Origin: Phycisphaerae bacterium
Lineage (GTDB): Bacteria > Planctomycetota > Phycisphaerae > Phycisphaerales > UBA1924
Assembly (NCBI GenBank): GCA_016793805.1
Contig: JAEUIZ010000035.1
Location: forward strand, 1 to 64,000
Reading direction: 5' to 3'
Length of the DNA stretch: 64,000 nucleotides
Part shown: one piece after another, positions 1 through 7,896 of the stretch
How positions within the stretch are numbered: position 1 is the first letter of the stretch
Layout of the letters: every line of letters begins with the position of its first letter
Position numbers and translations under genes: made by a program
The notes under the pieces: generated by a model
Seen by the model: only the letters and a program-made list of their open reading frames with translations
What the model was told of the DNA's origin: nothing
Database searches by the model: none

Positions 1-208
1 GGTGCCCGCGGCGTAGACGTTGGTCCCGTCCGAGTACACGCCGATCGCCTTATCAGCGAGGCCCGCAGGCGGGCTCGAACCGGGATACCGGTGCTCCCAC
101 TGCAACACCGGCTGCGCCAGTGCGCTACTCACCCCCCCCCCCCGCCGCCAGAGCACAGCGCGACCGCCACGAGGCACGGCCTGCCGATCCGTCCGCGCCG
201 ATCTTCAT
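1..208 (-). CDS. Secreted protein, N-terminal part only, frame broken at a G tract
   Basis: The ATG at 208 follows AAGGAG with about 7 nt spacing, and the gene runs off the left edge. The first codons give a signal-peptide-like start, MKIGADGSAGRASWRSRC followed by ALAAGGG. The run of twelve G (132-143) then shifts the frame and a TAG follows at 125-127. With eleven or fourteen G the frame would continue into VSSALAQPVLQWEHRYPG, which has a plausible signal peptidase I site after ALAQ. The mature start includes VYSDGTNVYAAGT, which resembles beta-propeller repeats. Function is unknown. The break may be a sequencing error in a homopolymer, a phase-OFF state or a real pseudogene. Confidence 0.6.
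132..143 (-). repeat. 12-nt homopolymeric G tract in a signal peptide
   Basis: Twelve C on the plus strand, so twelve G on the coding strand. The tract lies between the h-region and the cleavage site of the secreted protein at 1-208. Loss of one G or gain of two restores the downstream frame. Confidence 0.9.
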
Positions 209-343
209 GTTGCTCTCCTTGCTCGGTTCGTCCCGACACGACGCCACAACAGGTCGAGGAAACAGCAATATACCAGCCTTGTCAATCGGCGGTTGCGGCC
301 ATGGCGGCAGGAAGCACGAGATGTTCCGGCCGGTCTTACTTCG

Positions 344-1078
344 TCAGCGCCGCCTGCGCCGGAGCATCAGCCCGGCCGCCGCACCGAGGACCGTCGCGCT
401 CGCCGGTGCGGGGACGGGCGTGCCAACGTTGAAGAGGATGAAGTCGACCTGCTGGGCGTTGGGCGCCAGGGCGCTGTTGGTGAGCGCGAGACGGATTCGC
501 TTGACGTTGACGAGCCCGTCGACGAGCACGACGCCTCCCTGCCCGAAGTCCTTGTTGACAGTCGAGTCATAGACGTAGAACCGCGACGAGAGGCCGACGG
601 CGCTGCGCGACGTGGGGCTGGTGGAGAAGTAGCCCACGGTCCCCGGGGCGCTGCTCTGCCACTCGTTGAGCGTGAGCCAGTTGTTGACGTCGATCTGGTT
701 GTTGCTGAAGTCCCAGGCGGAGAGGGTGTACTCGTAGTAGTTGTGGATGTTCCCGATGAAGAGCCGTCCGCCGGTGCCCCAGCCATAGCCGGCCGAGAAG
801 TCGAACTCGACATAACTATTGAGCCCGTTGGTGCCGTGGACCTGGAACCCGTTGGTGAACATGTTGTTGGTGGTGATCGCGGTGGGCACGCCCCAGGACC
901 CGGGCGCGGCCATGAACCCGGGATGGTTGCTGGATCCCGTGATGACGCCCGCGGACGAGGTGTTCCCGTAGAGCCAGGCGGTGCTGGTGAAGGTCGCCGA
1001 CCAGTCCTTGTAATCCCACTGGGCCGACGCCTGATTCGCGGCCAGGCCAACGATCGCAACGACGACGTACGCACGCAT
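344..1078 (-). CDS. PEP-CTERM-type secreted protein, 244 aa
   Basis: Starts MRAYVVVAIVGLAANQASAQ, a clear signal peptide, with GGAAGGAG upstream of the ATG at 1078; longer in-frame starts lack an RBS. The mature part is rich in Trp, Tyr, Asn and Thr, typical of an extracellular beta-sandwich. The C-terminus has VPAP, a short hydrophobic stretch and RRRRR, the Phycisphaerae variant of the PEP-CTERM sorting signal. Family knowledge: such tails are recognised by exosortase. No exosortase gene lies in this window. Substrate and role are unknown. A small inverted repeat (GGACC-TTGGA-GGTCC, 1108-1122) lies in the leader. Confidence 0.85.
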   Translation of the reverse strand: MRAYVVVAIVGLAANQASAQWDYKDWSATFTSTAWLYGNTSSAGVITGSSNHPGFMAAPGSWGVPTAITTNNMFTNGFQVHGTNGLNSYVEFDFSAGYGWGTGGRLFIGNIHNYYEYTLSAWDFSNNQIDVNNWLTLNEWQSSAPGTVGYFSTSPTSRSAVGLSSRFYVYDSTVNKDFGQGGVVLVDGLVNVKRIRLALTNSALAPNAQQVDFILFNVGTPVPAPASATVLGAAAGLMLRRRRR

Positions 1079-1185
1079 GGCGAACTCCTTCCCGGCGCGT
1101 GCATGCTGGACCTTGGAGGTCCGGCATTCGCGCCTGTCACCCCGACTGCGTGGAGAGCGCCCCGGCCTGAACGCTCGCTCTCTTG

Positions 1186-1191
1186 TATAGT
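1186..1191 (+). promoter_or_regulatory. Probable -10 element (TATAGT) of nrfHA
   Basis: TATAGT ends 8 nt before the TTG start of nrfH. No Shine-Dalgarno sequence lies between them, so the transcript would be nearly or fully leaderless. The reverse complement is also AT-rich and could serve the divergent PEP-CTERM gene. Confidence 0.5.
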
Positions 1192-1199
1192 GCCTTACC

Positions 1200-1679
1200 T
1201 TGTCTCTGCCGCGTGCCAAGTCCATCGCGGGTCTGGGCGTTCTGGGGCTCCTGCTCGCCGCCGTGGTGGGGGTCTTCCTAGGCCTGAGCGCTTCGACGTT
1301 CACCTATGCCGAGGGCACCTCGTACCTCTCCAACGACCCGCGGGCGTGCGTGAACTGCCACATCATGCGGGAGCAGTACGACGCGTGGCAGAAGTCGCTG
1401 CATCATGCGAATGCCACCTGCAACGATTGCCACGTGCCCCATGACCTGGTGGGCAAGTACATGGCCAAGGTCGAGCACGGGTACCGCCACTCGAAGGCCT
1501 TTACGTTCCAGGACTTCCACGAGCCTATCCGCATCACTCCCGCGGACCTGCGGATCGTCGAGAACAACTGCATTCGGTGCCACAGCAGCATGGTCGAGGA
1601 GATCACGGCCCACGCCGGGCAGGGGGCCGTGTCGTGCGTCCACTGCCACAAGGGAATCGGCCATGGCCCATCGAGGTAG
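1200..1679 (+). CDS. nrfH: Cytochrome c nitrite reductase small subunit NrfH, 159 aa
   Basis: Membrane-anchored tetrahaem cytochrome of the NapC/NirT family that passes electrons from quinol to NrfA. One transmembrane helix (about residues 8-30) is followed by four CXXCH haem sites: C50-VN-C53-H, C74-ND-C77-H, C124-IR-C127-H and C146-VH-C149-H. The first is followed by Met56, giving the CXXCHXM motif in which Met ligates haem 1 in known NrfH. Start is TTG behind a -10-like box. NrfA follows after 39 nt, forming a two-gene operon for respiratory or detoxifying nitrite reduction to ammonium. No FNR, NarL or NsrR site was recognised. Confidence 0.93.
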   Translation: MSLPRAKSIAGLGVLGLLLAAVVGVFLGLSASTFTYAEGTSYLSNDPRACVNCHIMREQYDAWQKSLHHANATCNDCHVPHDLVGKYMAKVEHGYRHSKAFTFQDFHEPIRITPADLRIVENNCIRCHSSMVEEITAHAGQGAVSCVHCHKGIGHGPSR

Positions 1680-1718
1680 CACCCCCGGCCTGAAGCGAGC
1701 GCCGAGGAAGGAGACCCC

Positions 1719-3146
1719 ATGACCCGCGCGGCCCGTCTGGGCATCTACTGGATCGTGCTGATCGTGTTCGCCGCGGGCGCCTTCGCCGCGGGCCTGCTCA
1801 TGCAGAACGTCGCGCAGCGCAAGGCCGAGGCGACGCAGACGGCGTTCAAACTCGTCACGATCGACGAGGCGACGGTCGATCCCGCCGAGTGGGGCAAGAA
1901 CTTCCCGCGGCAGTACGACGGATACAAGCGCACCGTCGACATCGAACGCACCCGCTTCGGCGGCTCCGAGGCCTTCCAGAAACTCGACGACGACCCGCGG
2001 TGGCGCGTGCTCTTCGCGGGCTACGCCTTCTCCATCGACTACCGCGAGGAGCGCGGGCACGCCTACATGCTCAGCGATCAGCGCGAGACCGAGCGAGTGA
2101 CCAAGAAGCCCCAGCCCGGTGCGTGCCTCCATTGCCACTCATCCAACACCGTCGCGTACCGCAAGGTGGGCCTTGAGAAGGGCGCGCCCGGCGCGCTGAC
2201 CGACCCGCTCGCCTCTCCCGCTGCCCAGGAGCAACTCTTCAAGGGCTTCGAGGCCGTGTGCGCCATGCCCTATGGCGAGGCGACCAAACTCGTCGCGCAC
2301 CCGGTCTCGTGCATCGACTGCCACGATCCCGTTTCCATGGCGCTCCGCATCACGCGACCCGCGTTCCTCGAGGGCATCCGCGCGCTCGCCCGCGGCAGCG
2401 CGCCCACGCCCCACCTGCCCAGCGTCGAGCGCTGGCGCAAGAGCAACCCCACCCGCGAGTACGACCCCAACATCGACGCCAGCCGACAGGAGATGCGCTC
2501 GATGGCCTGCGGGCAGTGCCACGTCGAATATTACTTCAAGGGCGACGCCAAGCGCCTCACCTATCCCTGGCACAAGGGGCTCCTGGCCGAGCAGATCGAG
2601 GCGTATTACGACGAGGTCGGATGGAAGGACTGGGTCCACGCCGTCAGCGGCGCCCCAACCCTCAAGGCGCAGCACCCCGAGTTCGAGTTGTGGTCGCAGG
2701 GCATCCACGCCCGCAGCGGGGTCGCCTGCGCCGACTGCCACATGCCGTACATGCGGCAGGGGGCGATCAAGATCAGCGACCACCACATCCGCAGCCCGCT
2801 CCTGAACATCGCCCGCGCGTGCCAGGCCTGCCACAACTACGCCGAGGACGAACTCAAGTCGCGCGTGACCGCGATCCAGGAGAGGACCCAGTCGTTGATG
2901 ATCCGTGCCGAGGAAGCCACGCTCGCATGCATCAGCGCCATCAAGGCCGCCAAGGACGCGGGCGCGACGGACGAGGCTCTCGCCACCGCTCGCGACTTCC
3001 ATCGCAAGGCGCAATGGCGGCTGGACTTCGTCGCGGCCGAGAACTCGATGGGATTCCACGCCCCGCAGGAGTCCGCGCGTCTGCTGGCCGAGGCCATCGA
3101 CCTCGCCCGCCAAGGCCAGATCGCGGCCTCGGCGCCCGCCCGCTAG
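1719..3146 (+). CDS. nrfA: Cytochrome c nitrite reductase catalytic subunit NrfA, 475 aa
   Basis: Pentahaem enzyme that reduces nitrite to ammonium on the outer face of the cytoplasmic membrane. N-terminal hydrophobic segment (about residues 8-28) acts as signal or anchor. Haem sites are C136-LH-C139-H140, C198-ID-C201-H, C264-GQ-C267-H (followed by VEYYF, the conserved Tyr region), C337-AD-C340-H and C368-QA-C371-H. KAQHPEFE (316-323) carries the conserved Lys, Gln and His near the active site. The first site, CXXCK in classical NrfA, is CXXCH here; such variants are known in some lineages. Length matches the family. Its stop overlaps the convergent lspA stop within one CTAG. Confidence 0.93.
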   Translation: MTRAARLGIYWIVLIVFAAGAFAAGLLMQNVAQRKAEATQTAFKLVTIDEATVDPAEWGKNFPRQYDGYKRTVDIERTRFGGSEAFQKLDDDPRWRVLFAGYAFSIDYREERGHAYMLSDQRETERVTKKPQPGACLHCHSSNTVAYRKVGLEKGAPGALTDPLASPAAQEQLFKGFEAVCAMPYGEATKLVAHPVSCIDCHDPVSMALRITRPAFLEGIRALARGSAPTPHLPSVERWRKSNPTREYDPNIDASRQEMRSMACGQCHVEYYFKGDAKRLTYPWHKGLLAEQIEAYYDEVGWKDWVHAVSGAPTLKAQHPEFELWSQGIHARSGVACADCHMPYMRQGAIKISDHHIRSPLLNIARACQACHNYAEDELKSRVTAIQERTQSLMIRAEEATLACISAIKAAKDAGATDEALATARDFHRKAQWRLDFVAAENSMGFHAPQESARLLAEAIDLARQGQIAASAPAR

Positions 3147-3769
3147 GCCCGCCCGCGCTCCCCACGCCACAGGAACACCATCAGCAGCCCGATCCCCACG
3201 AGCAGCCACAGGTCCGCGAGGTTCGAGACGTACGGCCAGACCTCACGCCCCCCAAGAACGCCCAGCGGAAACCGCAGGCCGGGAAGGGGGTGCAGGAAAT
3301 CGCGCACGCACCCGTACACCACGCGGTCGTACAGGTTCCCGAGCCCGCCCGAGACGAGCAGCGCGATCGCCACGTGCGCCATTCGATCGCGCGGCCGGGT
3401 CCATGCCGCGAACATCCACGCCGCCAAGCCCAGCGCCCCAAACGTGAAGGCAATGAAGAACCACCGCTTGCCCGCGCCCATCCCGAACACCGCGCCGGGA
3501 TTGAGCACGAGCGTCAGGTCCAGCAGGTACGGCACCACGCGGACCTGCGGCGGGGGCTGCGGCAGCAGCGTCCCCAGCCCCATCTTCAGCCGCGTCGCCT
3601 CCAGCACCGCCTCCCGATCGACGCGCACGGGGTACGTCGCCATGTACCGGAACGCGGCCCACTTGCTGATCAGGTCCGTCGCCAGCCCCAGCGCGGTCGC
3701 GCCCATCAGCGTCGCCCAGGCGCGGGGGCTTGCGAGCGTCTCAAAGTGGACGGTGCTGCGGCGGCTCAC
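3143..3769 (-). CDS. lspA: Lipoprotein signal peptidase (signal peptidase II), 208 aa
   Basis: Aspartic protease of the inner membrane that cleaves prolipoproteins at the lipobox. Four hydrophobic helices (about 18-40, 80-95, 103-123, 180-200). Motifs: NPGAVFGM (90-97, the NxGaaFS box), GGLGNLYDRV and VRDFL with catalytic Asp157, and NLADLW with catalytic Asp186. The loop between helices 1 and 2 (about 45-78) is longer than in E. coli LspA. I chose the GTG at 3769 because it overlaps the stop of the upstream DksA-like gene as GTGA; the next ATG would truncate helix 1. Lipoproteins in this window (8472, 36725) are expected substrates. Confidence 0.92.
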   Translation of the reverse strand: MSRRSTVHFETLASPRAWATLMGATALGLATDLISKWAAFRYMATYPVRVDREAVLEATRLKMGLGTLLPQPPPQVRVVPYLLDLTLVLNPGAVFGMGAGKRWFFIAFTFGALGLAAWMFAAWTRPRDRMAHVAIALLVSGGLGNLYDRVVYGCVRDFLHPLPGLRFPLGVLGGREVWPYVSNLADLWLLVGIGLLMVFLWRGERGRA

Positions 3770-4656
3770 GGCGCGTTGGACCGCCGCTCCAGCGCCCGCG
3801 CCGCCTCGATCGAGTACCGCGCCCACGGGAGTTCTTCCAGACGCTCCGCCCGGATCGGCTTGCCCGTGAGTTCACAGATCCCGTAGGTCCCGCTCTCGAT
3901 CCGCCGGAGCGCGTCGTCGATCTCCCGGATCAACTTCCGGTCCGCCGCCGCCAGGTCCAGTGACAGCGATTGCCCCGCCAGGTCCGAGCCCTGCTCGGCC
4001 ATGTGCTGCGGGAGGTGCGAGAGCGACCCGCTCTGGCCCATCAGCGCCTCGGACTCCATCGTCGAAACGTCCCCCACCAGTTCCGCCCGCTTCCGCAGGA
4101 GGATCGCCCGGAACTTCGCCAGTTCCCGCTTGTCGAACGGGCTCTTCTTCGGCTTGTGCTGCGCGCTCATGTCCAACGGCTTGGACTTCGCGTTCGGGCC
4201 CGAATCGATCAGCGGCTTCGGGGGCCGACCCCCCGGCTTGATCAGCGGCTGCCCGAGCGTCGGCATCACGATCCCCGACTTCGACTTCTCCGCCGGCTTC
4301 CGCTGCGGGCGAGAGTCCACGATCGTGATCCCCTTCCGGCCCGACTTCTTCTCAGACTCCGATTCCCCAACCTTGACCTTGAGATCCTCCGGACCCTTGG
4401 GCTTGACCGCCGCTTGCGGCTTGTGCCTCGGTGTCTCGGGCGTTCTGGACTTCGGCGCCTCCGCGGCCTTCGGCCCGCCTTTCGACGTTGACCTCGACAT
4501 CTTGTGCGGGGGCCGCGCGGACGCCTTGTCGGCCGGCGCCGGGCGCTTCGCAGGCTTCGGAGGCGGCTTCGACGTCGCCTTGCGCACGCCTTTCGACGGC
4601 CCTTGCTTGCCCCGCCGCTTGGTGCTTCGCTTGGTTGCAGCGGCTGACTTGGGCAA
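3766..4656 (-). CDS. DksA/TraR-family protein with long basic N-terminal tail
   Basis: The C-terminal part (about the last 120 residues) has the coiled-coil and GTYGICELTGKPI...RLEELPWARYSIE pattern of DksA/TraR proteins, which bind the RNA polymerase secondary channel. Only one of the four zinc-finger Cys remains (GIC; the others are Thr, Tyr/Ser and Ala), so it cannot bind zinc classically. The first about 180 residues are Lys/Pro/Ala/Ser-rich and probably disordered, with PTLGQPLIKPGG and similar patches. Start is uncertain: TTG at 4656 (LPKSAAATK) or ATG at 4707. It precedes lspA with a 4-nt overlap. Role in stringent-type control is inferred. Confidence 0.75.
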   Translation of the reverse strand: MPKSAAATKRSTKRRGKQGPSKGVRKATSKPPPKPAKRPAPADKASARPPHKMSRSTSKGGPKAAEAPKSRTPETPRHKPQAAVKPKGPEDLKVKVGESESEKKSGRKGITIVDSRPQRKPAEKSKSGIVMPTLGQPLIKPGGRPPKPLIDSGPNAKSKPLDMSAQHKPKKSPFDKRELAKFRAILLRKRAELVGDVSTMESEALMGQSGSLSHLPQHMAEQGSDLAGQSLSLDLAAADRKLIREIDDALRRIESGTYGICELTGKPIRAERLEELPWARYSIEAARALERRSNAP

Positions 4657-4865
4657 GGCTCGACCTCGTTCGCATTGAGTTCGGTTTGCTCGCCGACGTG
4701 CCCCCATCCCGGCCCGGAAACGGGGTGCGAACAGTAGGCTACCCCACCGATGGGGTCAAAGTGATTCTCATGACGTCGGGACGTCCGGGTAGCCCAGGCT
4801 CCGCGCCCCTCCCCTCGACCGGAGTGCTCGGCCTTGCCAGCCCTGACCCAAATCCCGCCGCAAGA

Positions 4866-5882
4866 CTACTCCTGCGCCGTCTCCGGATCTTCCTGCCGGA
4901 ACGAGCCCATTCTGCGGAATCGCTCATACCGTGCCTTGACGAGATCATCCACCGGGATCTGTCGAAGCGTCTGCAACTGTGACACGATCCAGGCCTTGAG
5001 GTTCGCGGCCGCTCCCGCCGTATCCCGGTGCGCCCCGCCCAGCGGCTCTCGGATCACCTCGTCCACGATCCCCAGTTCCAGGTTGTCCCTGGCCGTGAGT
5101 TTCAGCGCCCGGGCAGCGGCGTTGTTCGTCTGCTCGTTCGCTTGTTTCCACAGGATCGCGGCGCACCCCTCGGGGCTGATCACCGAGTACCACGAGAACT
5201 CCAGCATCGCCACCCGATCCGAGACCGCGATCCCCAGCGCACCGCCCGAGCCGCCCTCCCCGATGACGACACTCACGATCGGCGTCCGAAGCCGGCTCAT
5301 CTCTCGAAGGTTGACCGCGATCGCCTCGGCCTGACCGCGCTGCTCTGCCCCGAGCCCCGGGTACGCCCCCGGCGTGTCCACCAGCGTCACGATCGGCAGC
5401 CCGAACTTCTCCGCCAGTTGCATCTTCGCCAGCGCCTTGCGATAGCCCTCCGGGTGCGCACATCCGAAGTGGCACGCGATCTTCTCCTGCGTGCTCCGGC
5501 CCTTCTGGTGCCCCACGATCAGGCACTTGATCGAGTCGATCCGCCCGAATCCCGTCACGATCGCCGGATCGTCGCCGAACCGTCGATCGCCATGCAACTC
5601 CGCGAAGTCCCGGCACAGGGCCTGGATGTAGTCCCGCGTCTGCGGGCGGCTCGGGTGCCGCGCCACGCGCACCACGTCTCCGGGCGACAACTGTGAGTAG
5701 ATCCGCTCCAGAGCCCGTGTCCGCTGCTCGCGAAGCGCCGCCAGGTCCACCGACGGGCCCTCGTCGATCGCCACCGCCCCGTCCGGCGGGCGCGGGCCCT
5801 TCGCGGCCTGCTCCCCCGCCTCGATCTGCTGCTCGATCTCCCGGATCGGCTTCTCGAAATCCAACTGATAGAACGTGGACAT
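4866..5882 (-). CDS. accA: Acetyl-CoA carboxylase carboxyltransferase subunit alpha, 338 aa
   Basis: Alpha half of the carboxyltransferase that makes malonyl-CoA for fatty-acid synthesis. The N-terminal coiled coil starts STFYQLDFEKPIREIEQQI; the crotonase-like core includes GHQKGRSTQEKI, VTLVDTPGAYPGLGAEQRG (acyl-CoA and oxyanion region) and GEGGSGGALGIAVSD, all typical of AccA. Length agrees with the family (319 aa in E. coli). accD is not in this window. A TAGGAT box 6 nt before the ATG suggests a leaderless message. The DksA-like gene and lspA follow in the same direction after about 160-210 nt. Confidence 0.95.
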   Translation of the reverse strand: MSTFYQLDFEKPIREIEQQIEAGEQAAKGPRPPDGAVAIDEGPSVDLAALREQRTRALERIYSQLSPGDVVRVARHPSRPQTRDYIQALCRDFAELHGDRRFGDDPAIVTGFGRIDSIKCLIVGHQKGRSTQEKIACHFGCAHPEGYRKALAKMQLAEKFGLPIVTLVDTPGAYPGLGAEQRGQAEAIAVNLREMSRLRTPIVSVVIGEGGSGGALGIAVSDRVAMLEFSWYSVISPEGCAAILWKQANEQTNNAAARALKLTARDNLELGIVDEVIREPLGGAHRDTAGAAANLKAWIVSQLQTLRQIPVDDLVKARYERFRRMGSFRQEDPETAQE

Positions 5883-5888
5883 GGGCCA

Positions 5889-5894
5889 ATCCTA
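5889..5894 (-). promoter_or_regulatory. Probable -10 element (TAGGAT) of accA
   Basis: TAGGAT on the minus strand ends 6 nt before the accA ATG at 5882, with no Shine-Dalgarno sequence in between; fits a leaderless transcript. Confidence 0.5.
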
Positions 5895-6021
5895 TTCCGC
5901 CGGCCCACTTCGACCGCTGCCCCCCGACCACCCTCAGACCACTCCGCCCGGCGAGGCCCCACCATCGCAGAGGCCGGGGCGTCCCGGCTCGTGACGAACG
6001 GCGAACGGGCGCGCCGCGTCG

Positions 6022-6027
6022 TACTCT
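6022..6027 (+). promoter_or_regulatory. Probable -10 element (TACTCT) of proC
   Basis: TACTCT ends 6 nt before the proC ATG at 6034; no Shine-Dalgarno sequence is present, so a leaderless start is likely. Confidence 0.5.
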
Positions 6028-6033
6028 CCCCAC

Positions 6034-6870
6034 ATGCCTTCCCACCCCTTGGCCGTCATCGGCGGCGGCGCCATGGCTCAGGCCATCGTCCGCGGCGGAC
6101 TCGACGCCGGCACGCTCCACGCCCCCGACCTGCTCGTCCTCGAGCCGCAGCCCGACCGTCGGGCGATCTTCGAGGCCTGGAATGTGCGCACCACCGCGAC
6201 CCCTGCCAACCTCGGCGTATTCCTGGCGCGCGCGCCCGACCCGGGCACGATTCTGCTTGCTGTGAAGCCGCAATCGCTCGCCGACGTGCACGCGCAGTGC
6301 GCGGGGATCTGGGACGGCCGCCGTCGGGTGGTGATCTCGATCCTGGCCGGGGGCGAGTCGGGGCGGGTGCGCGAGTCCCTCGGACCCTGGGCCGCGGTGG
6401 TGCGTGCGATGCCCAACACGGCCGCTCGGGTGGGCCGATCCACGACCGCCATCGCCTTGGGCGCCGGCGCCAGCCCGGGCGACGAGGCCCTCGCCGTGCG
6501 CGTGTTCGAATCCATCGGCGTGGTCATTCCTATCGCCGAGCATCTCATGGACGCGTTCACCGCGGTTGCCGGCTCCGGCCCCGCGTACCTCTATCTGCTG
6601 GCCGAGGCGATGGTCCGGGCGGCGGAGGCGTGCGGGATGTCCGCGGCGCAGGCGGATGCCGCGGTGCGCGGGACGCTCGACGGCGCCGCCACGCTGCTCT
6701 CTCGCTCGGCGGAGGCCCCCGCGGCGCTCCGTGCGGCGGTCACAAGCAAGGGCGGGACGACCGAGGCCGCGCTCGCCGTGCTCGACGAGGCGGGCGTCGC
6801 GGACGCCGTGGTGCGCGCGATCGTAGCCGCCCGGGACCGGGGCGCGGCCCTGGCGCGTGGGATGGGCTGA
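6034..6870 (+). CDS. proC: Pyrroline-5-carboxylate reductase, 278 aa
   Basis: Final step of proline synthesis: NAD(P)H-dependent reduction of pyrroline-5-carboxylate. The N-terminal Rossmann motif is VIGGGAMAQAIVRGG (residues 6-20); VKPQSL and the MPNTAARVG segment belong to the cofactor and substrate region. The C-terminal helical domain has AVAGSGPAYLYLLAEAM and TSKGGTTEAAL, the family signature. Length is normal (about 270 aa). It is divergent from accA over a 151-nt gap. No other proline genes are nearby. Confidence 0.94.
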   Translation: MPSHPLAVIGGGAMAQAIVRGGLDAGTLHAPDLLVLEPQPDRRAIFEAWNVRTTATPANLGVFLARAPDPGTILLAVKPQSLADVHAQCAGIWDGRRRVVISILAGGESGRVRESLGPWAAVVRAMPNTAARVGRSTTAIALGAGASPGDEALAVRVFESIGVVIPIAEHLMDAFTAVAGSGPAYLYLLAEAMVRAAEACGMSAAQADAAVRGTLDGAATLLSRSAEAPAALRAAVTSKGGTTEAALAVLDEAGVADAVVRAIVAARDRGAALARGMG

Positions 6871-6934
6871 TCGGCGAGCAGCCCGCGGGCTCCGGCCGAT
6901 CGACGCGCCGGTCGGATCGTGCCGGCAAAGCGGG

Positions 6935-7831
6935 CTACGCCGTCGGCTTGATGGCCAGGATCGAGCACGGCGCCTCGCGGACGACGCGTTCGGCGGTGCT
7001 GCCCATCACCAGGTCGCGGAGGTTAGTCTTCCCGCGCGTCCCGAGGACCACGAGGTCGGCGTGGTTCTCGCGGACAAACTGGACGATCCCGCGCCCGTGC
7101 GAGGCGGCCTCGACCAGGTGGAAGTGCGGCTTGGTCCAGGCGACATCGGGCCGTGTCGGGGCGCAGAACCGCTCGAGCATGTGCAGCAGCCCGTCGCGGT
7201 ACTGCTTCTGGAAGTCGGGCCCGGAGGCCGGGGTGCTGGCGCGATAGTGGAACCGCGTCCAGGGCGGCTGGAACACATGGACAACGTGCAGCGTCGCCTC
7301 GTCCTCGATCGCCACGCGAACCGCGTTGTCCAGCGCGTCGCGCGAGGTCGGCGAGAAGTCGATGCACGCGACGACGTGTTTGAACGGTCCGGGCTGGTCC
7401 TCCCGGACCAGCAGCACTTTGGCCGGCGCTCGGCGGACGCACTGCGTCGCCAGCGTTCCGGCGCCCTCGTTGGACGAGCCCGTGCCGTGCGTGCCCAGGA
7501 TCAGCAGGTCGGCCTTGTTCGCCCGGATGCGGTCCTCGAACTCGACCAGTTGGTTGTTGACGGCGACCTCGAAGGGCACCGCGTCCTTACCGGGCACGTC
7601 GGCGGCGAACCGGGTCCACTCCTTCTTCGCTTCTTCCACCAGGCCGGCGTGGATCTCCTGCACGTACGTCGAGAGCCCGGCCTGCATCTCGACGACCACG
7701 AGCGTCTCGATGACATGGAGCGCCAGCAGTTTCGCCCGGTTCCATGCGGCGATGCGCACGGCCTGCCGGAGCGCCGTCGCGGAGCACTGGGTGAAGTCGA
7801 TCCCGACGATGATGGAACTCAGACGATCCAT
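6935..7831 (-). CDS. Tandem universal stress protein, 298 aa
   Basis: Two Usp domains in one chain (about residues 1-150 and 155-298). Domain 1 starts MDRLSSIIVGIDFTQCSATA and has ILGTHGTGSSNEGAGTLA; domain 2 starts HVVACIDFSPTSRDALDNA and ends with VLGTRGKTNLRDLVMGSTA, which matches the ATP-binding G-2X-G-9X-G(S/T) pattern. Domain 1 has a looser version of that motif and may bind ATP weakly. Start chosen at 7831, the first ATG of the conserved domain, with AAGGGGG 11 nt upstream. Cytoplasmic stress protein; exact role cannot be read from sequence. Confidence 0.88.
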   Translation of the reverse strand: MDRLSSIIVGIDFTQCSATALRQAVRIAAWNRAKLLALHVIETLVVVEMQAGLSTYVQEIHAGLVEEAKKEWTRFAADVPGKDAVPFEVAVNNQLVEFEDRIRANKADLLILGTHGTGSSNEGAGTLATQCVRRAPAKVLLVREDQPGPFKHVVACIDFSPTSRDALDNAVRVAIEDEATLHVVHVFQPPWTRFHYRASTPASGPDFQKQYRDGLLHMLERFCAPTRPDVAWTKPHFHLVEAASHGRGIVQFVRENHADLVVLGTRGKTNLRDLVMGSTAERVVREAPCSILAIKPTA

Positions 7832-7896
7832 GCGAGGACCCCCTTGCCGCGGCTGCGCGCCGCGACGCATGGTAGTCACTCGACGGACGCGTTCGC

